DNA from: Methanobrevibacter sp.
Lineage (GTDB): Archaea > Methanobacteriota > Methanobacteria > Methanobacteriales > Methanobacteriaceae
Length of the DNA stretch: 47,448 bases
NCBI GenBank assembly: GCA_017407115.1
Contig: JAFQXD010000063.1
Location: forward strand, 1 to 47,448
Direction of reading: 5' to 3'
The position numbers and the translations under genes are program-made. Within the stretch, counting starts at the first letter, position 1, and every line of letters starts with the position of its first letter. Under the pieces are notes generated by a model. It was not told the origin of the DNA. It ran no database searches and worked only from the letters and a program-made list of their open reading frames with translations. Shown here one piece after another: positions 44,637 through 47,448 of this stretch.

Positions 44637-44900
44637 TTATTTATAAGCTTTAGACCTATCTTCAATACGTCCTATATAAATACAATTATCAGCAACTTTA
44701 AAACAAATCCTATAATTCCCCTTTCTAGCCCTTTTATACTTGGGATATCGTTTTACTTTTTTATAACGAACATCGTCTGGGTTTTCTACTATTTCCCCTA
44801 ATTGCTCACGGATTAATTTATAAACTATTGGATTTTTCTTTTTATAATATTTTAATTGTTTTAAAGCAGATCGCTTAAATTCAATTTCCATATTAATCAT
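44637..44900 (-). CDS. RelE/ParE-family toxin
   Basis: The 87-residue basic protein fits the RelE/ParE fold: IEFKRSALKQLKYYKKKNP at the start, a loop with KKVKRYPKYKRARKGNYRICFKV (about 47-69, in parts) and the closing strand IYIGRIEDRSKAY. RelE-type toxins cut mRNA at the ribosome; ParE-type ones inhibit gyrase. The C-terminal RIEDRSKAY is closer to RelE-like mRNA interferases. The start at 44900 overlaps the antitoxin stop (ATGATTAA); ATG 44891 is an alternative. It is flanked by repeat copies B and C. Confidence 0.8.
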   Translation of the reverse strand: MINMEIEFKRSALKQLKYYKKKNPIVYKLIREQLGEIVENPDDVRYKKVKRYPKYKRARKGNYRICFKVADNCIYIGRIEDRSKAYK

Positions 44901-45114
44901 CTAGATATGCATCGAGTTCATCTAATGAAGAGAAATGAACTCCTTCTCCATTTGCAAATTCTTTATCCGCTTCAATTAAATCTTTTATTTGTTGATATTC
45001 TTCATAAGCATCTAAAAGTTTGGAAATGATATCATTAAAGGAATCATTCTTATGGCCAAGGTCTGCTAATCGTTCATGGTTTAATAAACTTACTCTGATA
45101 GCTTTTGTTTCCAT
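44893..45114 (-). CDS. Antitoxin, ribbon-helix-helix-like
   Basis: The 73-residue acidic protein begins with a possible RHH DNA-binding part (KAIRVSLLNHERLADLGHK, then SFNDIISKLLDAYEEYQ, about 4-41) and ends in an acidic toxin-binding tail (about 45-73, SSLDELDAYLDD). It precedes and overlaps the toxin gene by 8 nt, the usual order for neutralisation and autoregulation. GGTGAT lies just before the ATG. The palindrome at 45161-45176 is a probable operator. Confidence 0.75.
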   Translation of the reverse strand: METKAIRVSLLNHERLADLGHKNDSFNDIISKLLDAYEEYQQIKDLIEADKEFANGEGVHFSSLDELDAYLDD

Positions 45115-45160
45115 TTTATATCACCAAATTATATATTTGTTGATAATGTATATATAGTTA

Positions 45161-45176
45161 ACATTGTATACAATGT
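45161..45176. promoter_or_regulatory. Perfect 16-bp palindrome, probable TA operator
   Basis: ACATTGTATACAATGT is perfectly symmetric. It lies about 50 bp upstream of the antitoxin start, immediately upstream (on the minus strand) of a TATA-like ACTATATATAC at about 45147-45157, where RHH antitoxins commonly bind to repress their own operon. Confidence 0.7.
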
Positions 45177-45228
45177 AAATCTTATCAACTAAATTTAATA
45201 ATACAATAAGCAGAAATATTTGAAACAA

Positions 45229-45245
45229 ATACGAACAATTCGTAT
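45229..45245. repeat. Palindrome ATACGAA-CAA-TTCGTAT
   Basis: Seven-bp arms with a 3-nt spacer. It resembles the site upstream of msvR (ATACGAACTGTTCGT, 34928-34942) and shares AATACGAACAAT with the nrdD palindrome. Its right arm runs into repeat copy C. It could be a regulator site or part of the repeat boundary. Confidence 0.5.
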
Positions 45246-45280
45246 AAAACTTATAAAAAAAGTTCCGATACTTATCGATT
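45241..45280. repeat. Dispersed repeat copy C
   Basis: Copy C begins CGTATAAAACTTATAAAAAA, has one A more than copy B in the A-run, and continues GTTCCGATACTTATCGATT. It is in the same orientation as copy B, 678 bp away, with the toxin-antitoxin pair between them. Confidence 0.9.
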
Positions 45281-45498
45281 TTCACAACTCAAATCCTAGT
45301 ACAAAAGAAAACATGAAAAACATAAAAAGTTTTTATGATTCTTATGTTTCTTATGTTTTTCAAAAATCTATAAATTTTAAAGTGATTCATTAGATATTTT
45401 TCATTTGTTGCAACACCATTATTTTACCTTTGATTAAAAGTAATTTCCACTGCCCGATATTTTCAGAGAATTGAAGGCTTTCCAAAGTTAATATTTAA
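45281..45498. other. AT-rich intergenic DNA with a long imperfect hairpin
   Basis: No gene is evident here. CATAAAAA-G-TTTTTATG (45321-45337) is the core of a longer imperfect inverted repeat spanning about 45308-45360, whose right side carries a repeated TTCTTATG/TTTCTTATG motif. It may be a terminator or decayed mobile DNA. Confidence 0.4.
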
Positions 45499-45705
45499 TT
45501 AAATACTTCTAAATGGATATATTCCTTTCTTTTCATAACTATTTTTTAGCCAGTAGGCAAGTATTGGGTCAGTAATCTGGTATTTGCTATTTACGTATTC
45601 AATTAAGTCAAATTCTAGCAGGCGATTCAATGGCCCATTAAGTAATCCGCTAGTAACTTCTAATGTAATGTAATTTACATTATGTATTGTAACATAATGT
45701 AGTTT
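45499..45705 (-). pseudogene. C-terminal remnant of an archaeal ATPase (ATPase_2/DUF234-like)
   Basis: Reading the minus strand from about 45705 to the stop at 45499 gives about 60 residues ending LNRLLEFDLIEYVNSKYQI, TDPILAYWLKNSYEKKG and IYPFRSI. This resembles the winged-helix and following C-terminal segment of archaeal AAA ATPases (a junction of the form 'Y-x-I-x-DPI-x-xYW'). The upstream ATPase domain, including Walker motifs, is missing; an in-frame stop lies just before. It is a decayed gene fragment rather than a functional CDS. Confidence 0.6.
45677..45700. repeat. Inverted repeat ACATTATGT-N6-ACATAATGT
   Basis: Nine-bp perfect arms (45677-45685 and 45692-45700) with a 6-nt spacer lie at the broken end of the ATPase remnant. 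TAATGTAA repeats just upstream add further symmetry. It may mark a rearrangement point or an operator; it resembles the TA operator only in the ACATT/AATGT ends. Confidence 0.5.
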
Positions 45706-45868
45706 TAATTATATAATTAATTTTTAATTATATTATTAAGTTAAAGCGATTTTACAAAAGAAATTTCTTAAAAAAAGAAAATACTATTGGAAACATAACA
45801 TTACTTTCAAAACAGCCATCATAATTGAAATTAAAAACTTTCAGTCCAATATGATTAAATTTAAAAAT

Positions 45869-45961
45869 GAAAAAAACACAAAGTCATAGTGTAGAAAACC
45901 ACAAAAATATAGTATGAAAAAGCACAAATATATAGTGTAGAAAACCACAAAAATATAGTTT
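45869..45961 (+). repeat. Four tandem ~23-bp repeats upstream of the AAA ATPase
   Basis: Units at 45869-45892, 45893-45915, 45916-45938 and 45939-45961 follow an ABAB pattern. Units 2 and 4 (AGAAAACCACAAAAATATAG plus 3 nt) differ at one base, and a 28-bp stretch recurs exactly at 45886 and 45932, 46 bp apart. Each unit ends in a TATAG- or CATAG-like box. They stop 17 bp before the ATPase ATG, so they overlap its promoter. This could be a multi-site operator or iterons. Confidence 0.75.
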
Positions 45962-45978
45962 AATGGGGTTGACAAAAC

Positions 45979-47268
45979 ATGTCAGAATTTTATTATAAAA
46001 GAATACTTGATGAAACTATTGAAAAAAGACTTAAAATGGTGGGTGCAGTTGTTATTGAAGGTCCTAAATGGTGCGGTAAAACAACAACAGCAAAACAACA
46101 TGCCAAAAGTATTTTACAACTACAAGACCCAGACAATAGGCAGAACTATTTAGAATTAGCTGAAATAATGCCTTCAAAATTATTAGAAGGTGAAAACCCC
46201 CGATTAATTGACGAATGGCAGGTCGCACCAGTATTGTGGGATGCCGTAAGAACAAAAATAGACAACACTCCAGGATATGGACAATTCATCCTAACCGGTT
46301 CAACAAGTGTTAACAATGATGAGATTATGCATACTGGGACCGGACGAGTAAACAAAATGACAATGCTGCCTATGAGTTTATATGAAAGTAAGGAATCAAA
46401 CGGCAGAATATCAATTTTAGAATTATTCAAGAATCCTGACATGAATATTGATGGAATTGAATCGGATTTGACAATTGAAGATTTGGCATTTGCAACATGC
46501 CGAGGAGGATGGCCAGAAAGTATCATACAAACGGATAGAGAAGCACAGTTATTTGTTGCCGAAAATTATGTTGACAATATTTGCAAATCAGATATATCCA
46601 CAGTTGATAGAGTTAAAAGAGACCCAAACCGAGCTAAAAAAATATTAAGATCATATGCACGAAACAATTCCACAGAAGCAACAAAACAAACAATCTTAAA
46701 AGATGTAAAGGGAAATTATCCAGACATGGCTTACTCAACATTGGACGATTATCTAAAAGCACTATCCAAATTATTTGTCACTGTCGATATTCCTGCCTGG
46801 AATCCAAATATACGGTCAAAATCTGCAATGAAATCATCAGATAAACGAGAATTCATCGACCCGTCAATAGCAACAGTTTTGCTAAATTTAGACCCTGATG
46901 GATTATTGTTCGACCTAGACACATTCGGACACATATTTGAAAACTTATGCATGAGAGATTTATCAGCATACACTTCATCCATGGGAGGACAAGTATTTTA
47001 CTATAGAGACCGTTACGGGTTGGAATGTGATTGTGTATTAACTTTAAAAAATGAAGATTATGCATTAATAGAATTTAAATTAGGAAGTACAAAAATCGAA
47101 AAAGGAGCAAAAAACTTATTAAAACTTGACAGCCTTATTAAAAAGAAAATTTCAGGAACTGATTTATATATCAAAGAGCCAAAATTTTTAGCAGTGATAA
47201 CCGGAGGAAAATTTGCCAAAACAAGAAAAGATGGAGTAAAAATCATTCCAATAGGATGTTTAAGATAA
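45979..47268 (+). CDS. AAA ATPase with DUF4143 (PD-(D/E)XK-like) domain
   Basis: The 429-residue protein has Walker A GPKWCGKTT (28-36), Walker B RLIDEW (75-80), a sensor-like ILTGSTS (104-110), a winged-helix middle (about 215-265) and the C-terminal DUF4143 part with LECDCVLTLKNEDYALIEFK (about 351-370), resembling a PD-(D/E)XK nuclease core. Such ATPases are abundant in prokaryotes, often in accessory DNA, and their function is unknown. The ATG follows GGGGTTGAC. Tandem repeats cover its promoter and a hairpin covers its stop. Confidence 0.85.
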   Translation: MSEFYYKRILDETIEKRLKMVGAVVIEGPKWCGKTTTAKQHAKSILQLQDPDNRQNYLELAEIMPSKLLEGENPRLIDEWQVAPVLWDAVRTKIDNTPGYGQFILTGSTSVNNDEIMHTGTGRVNKMTMLPMSLYESKESNGRISILELFKNPDMNIDGIESDLTIEDLAFATCRGGWPESIIQTDREAQLFVAENYVDNICKSDISTVDRVKRDPNRAKKILRSYARNNSTEATKQTILKDVKGNYPDMAYSTLDDYLKALSKLFVTVDIPAWNPNIRSKSAMKSSDKREFIDPSIATVLLNLDPDGLLFDLDTFGHIFENLCMRDLSAYTSSMGGQVFYYRDRYGLECDCVLTLKNEDYALIEFKLGSTKIEKGAKNLLKLDSLIKKKISGTDLYIKEPKFLAVITGGKFAKTRKDGVKIIPIGCLR

Positions 47269-47277
47269 CATCCTATT
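47250..47277 (+). terminator. Hairpin spanning the ATPase stop codon
   Basis: AATAGGATGTT (47250-47260) and AACATCCTATT (47267-47277) form a perfect 11-bp stem around a 6-nt loop; the TAA stop is at 47266-47268. No T-tract follows, so it may stabilise the 3' end instead of terminating by itself. Confidence 0.55.
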
Positions 47278-47360
47278 CAAAAACATTTGAAAAAAACCAA
47301 AAATTAAACTATAGTTTTTTTGGAAAAGTTTATACCTTATGAGGTTCATATATAATAATC

Positions 47361-47448
47361 ATGAAAGTCGCAAAAATTGAAGAACATTTAACGGACAATG
47401 ACTTAAATGATCTTATAAAAGAACATAAGGATTCGTACAATATTTATC
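47361..47448 (+). CDS. Start of a gene running off the window, unidentified
   Basis: An ATG at 47361 opens 29 codons to the edge (begins MKVAKIEEHLTDNDLNDLI, then KEHKDSYNIY). A TATA-like TTCATATATAATAA lies just upstream, so the transcript may be nearly leaderless. The lysine-rich helical start resembles the N-termini of some helix-turn-helix or IS630-like transposase proteins, but the fragment is too short to assign. Confidence 0.5.
   Translation, partial: MKVAKIEEHLTDNDLNDLIKEHKDSYNIY

Noticed and set aside
45869..45961. CRISPR array
   Set aside because: Units are contiguous with no unique spacers and no cas genes are present.

Overview
The window is a chromosomal segment of a methanogenic archaeon of the order Methanobacteriales, most probably a gut or rumen Methanobrevibacter. 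This is inferred from the archaeal information-processing genes (DNA polymerase DP2, RNA polymerase subunits F and L, ribosomal protein L21e, transcription factor S, Csl4, SRP54, Sec61-beta, Pus10, Dph2, class I lysyl-tRNA synthetase), from an MsvR-type methanogen redox regulator, from the very AT-rich intergenic DNA, and from GGTG/GTGAT-type ribosome binding sites. The species cannot be fixed from sequence reading alone.

Layout. 1-8.1 kb: tail of an upstream ORF, lysS, a secreted DUF11 protein, a deaminase/acetyltransferase pair, a coiled-coil protein with perfect 39-bp repeats, and the DP2 gene. 8.1-14 kb: anaerobic ribonucleotide reductase nrdD behind two palindromic sites, then the archaeal cluster rpl21e-rpoF-DUF655-rsmA-hemK-like and a 52-residue membrane protein. 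14-18.6 kb: lysine (dapF, lysA) and arginine (argD) biosynthesis, a Nudix protein and a duplicated zinc-ribbon protein. 18.7-21.8 kb: cyclophilin, a two-gene module with a HEPN-like protein, an MFS exporter and a VOC protein. 21.8-31.4 kb: a minus-strand block (srp54-pus10-moaC-sec61b-hisF-ogg), then a plus-strand block (hpt-dph2, csl4-rpoL-Nudix, tfs-membrane protein) ending at tRNA-Arg(UCG). 31.4-40.3 kb: DinG/XPD-like helicase, corrinoid methyltransferase, msvR, tatD, tcdA-like, SDR-cupin pair, ABC1 kinase, acetyltransferase. 40.3-47.4 kb: an accessory region with a frameshifted CPBP protease, a cytochrome-b-like/flavoprotein/iron-sulfur fumarate reductase operon, a RelE/RHH toxin-antitoxin pair, an ATPase gene remnant, an intact AAA/DUF4143 ATPase behind tandem repeats, and the start of a further gene. 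Three copies of a ~38-bp repeat punctuate this region, two of them flanking the toxin-antitoxin pair.

Main points. (1) The window encodes an MsvR-like redox sensor, and two exact TTCG-N8-CGAA sites sit in the promoter of oxygen-sensitive nrdD, with related half-sites upstream of msvR itself; this suggests an oxidative-stress circuit controlling deoxyribonucleotide synthesis. (2) The operon at 41.6-44.5 kb encodes a complete fumarate reductase/succinate dehydrogenase-like complex with a five-helix, histidine-bearing membrane anchor resembling diheme cytochrome b. That is unexpected in a lineage generally described as lacking cytochromes, and the flavoprotein lacks the histidine normally joined covalently to FAD. 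(3) A HEPN-like gene pair at 19.25-20.08 kb sits behind an inverted repeat that could pair with the Shine-Dalgarno sequence, a possible undescribed toxin-antitoxin-like module. (4) At least eight genes end in hairpins that include the stop codon, several followed by T-tracts.
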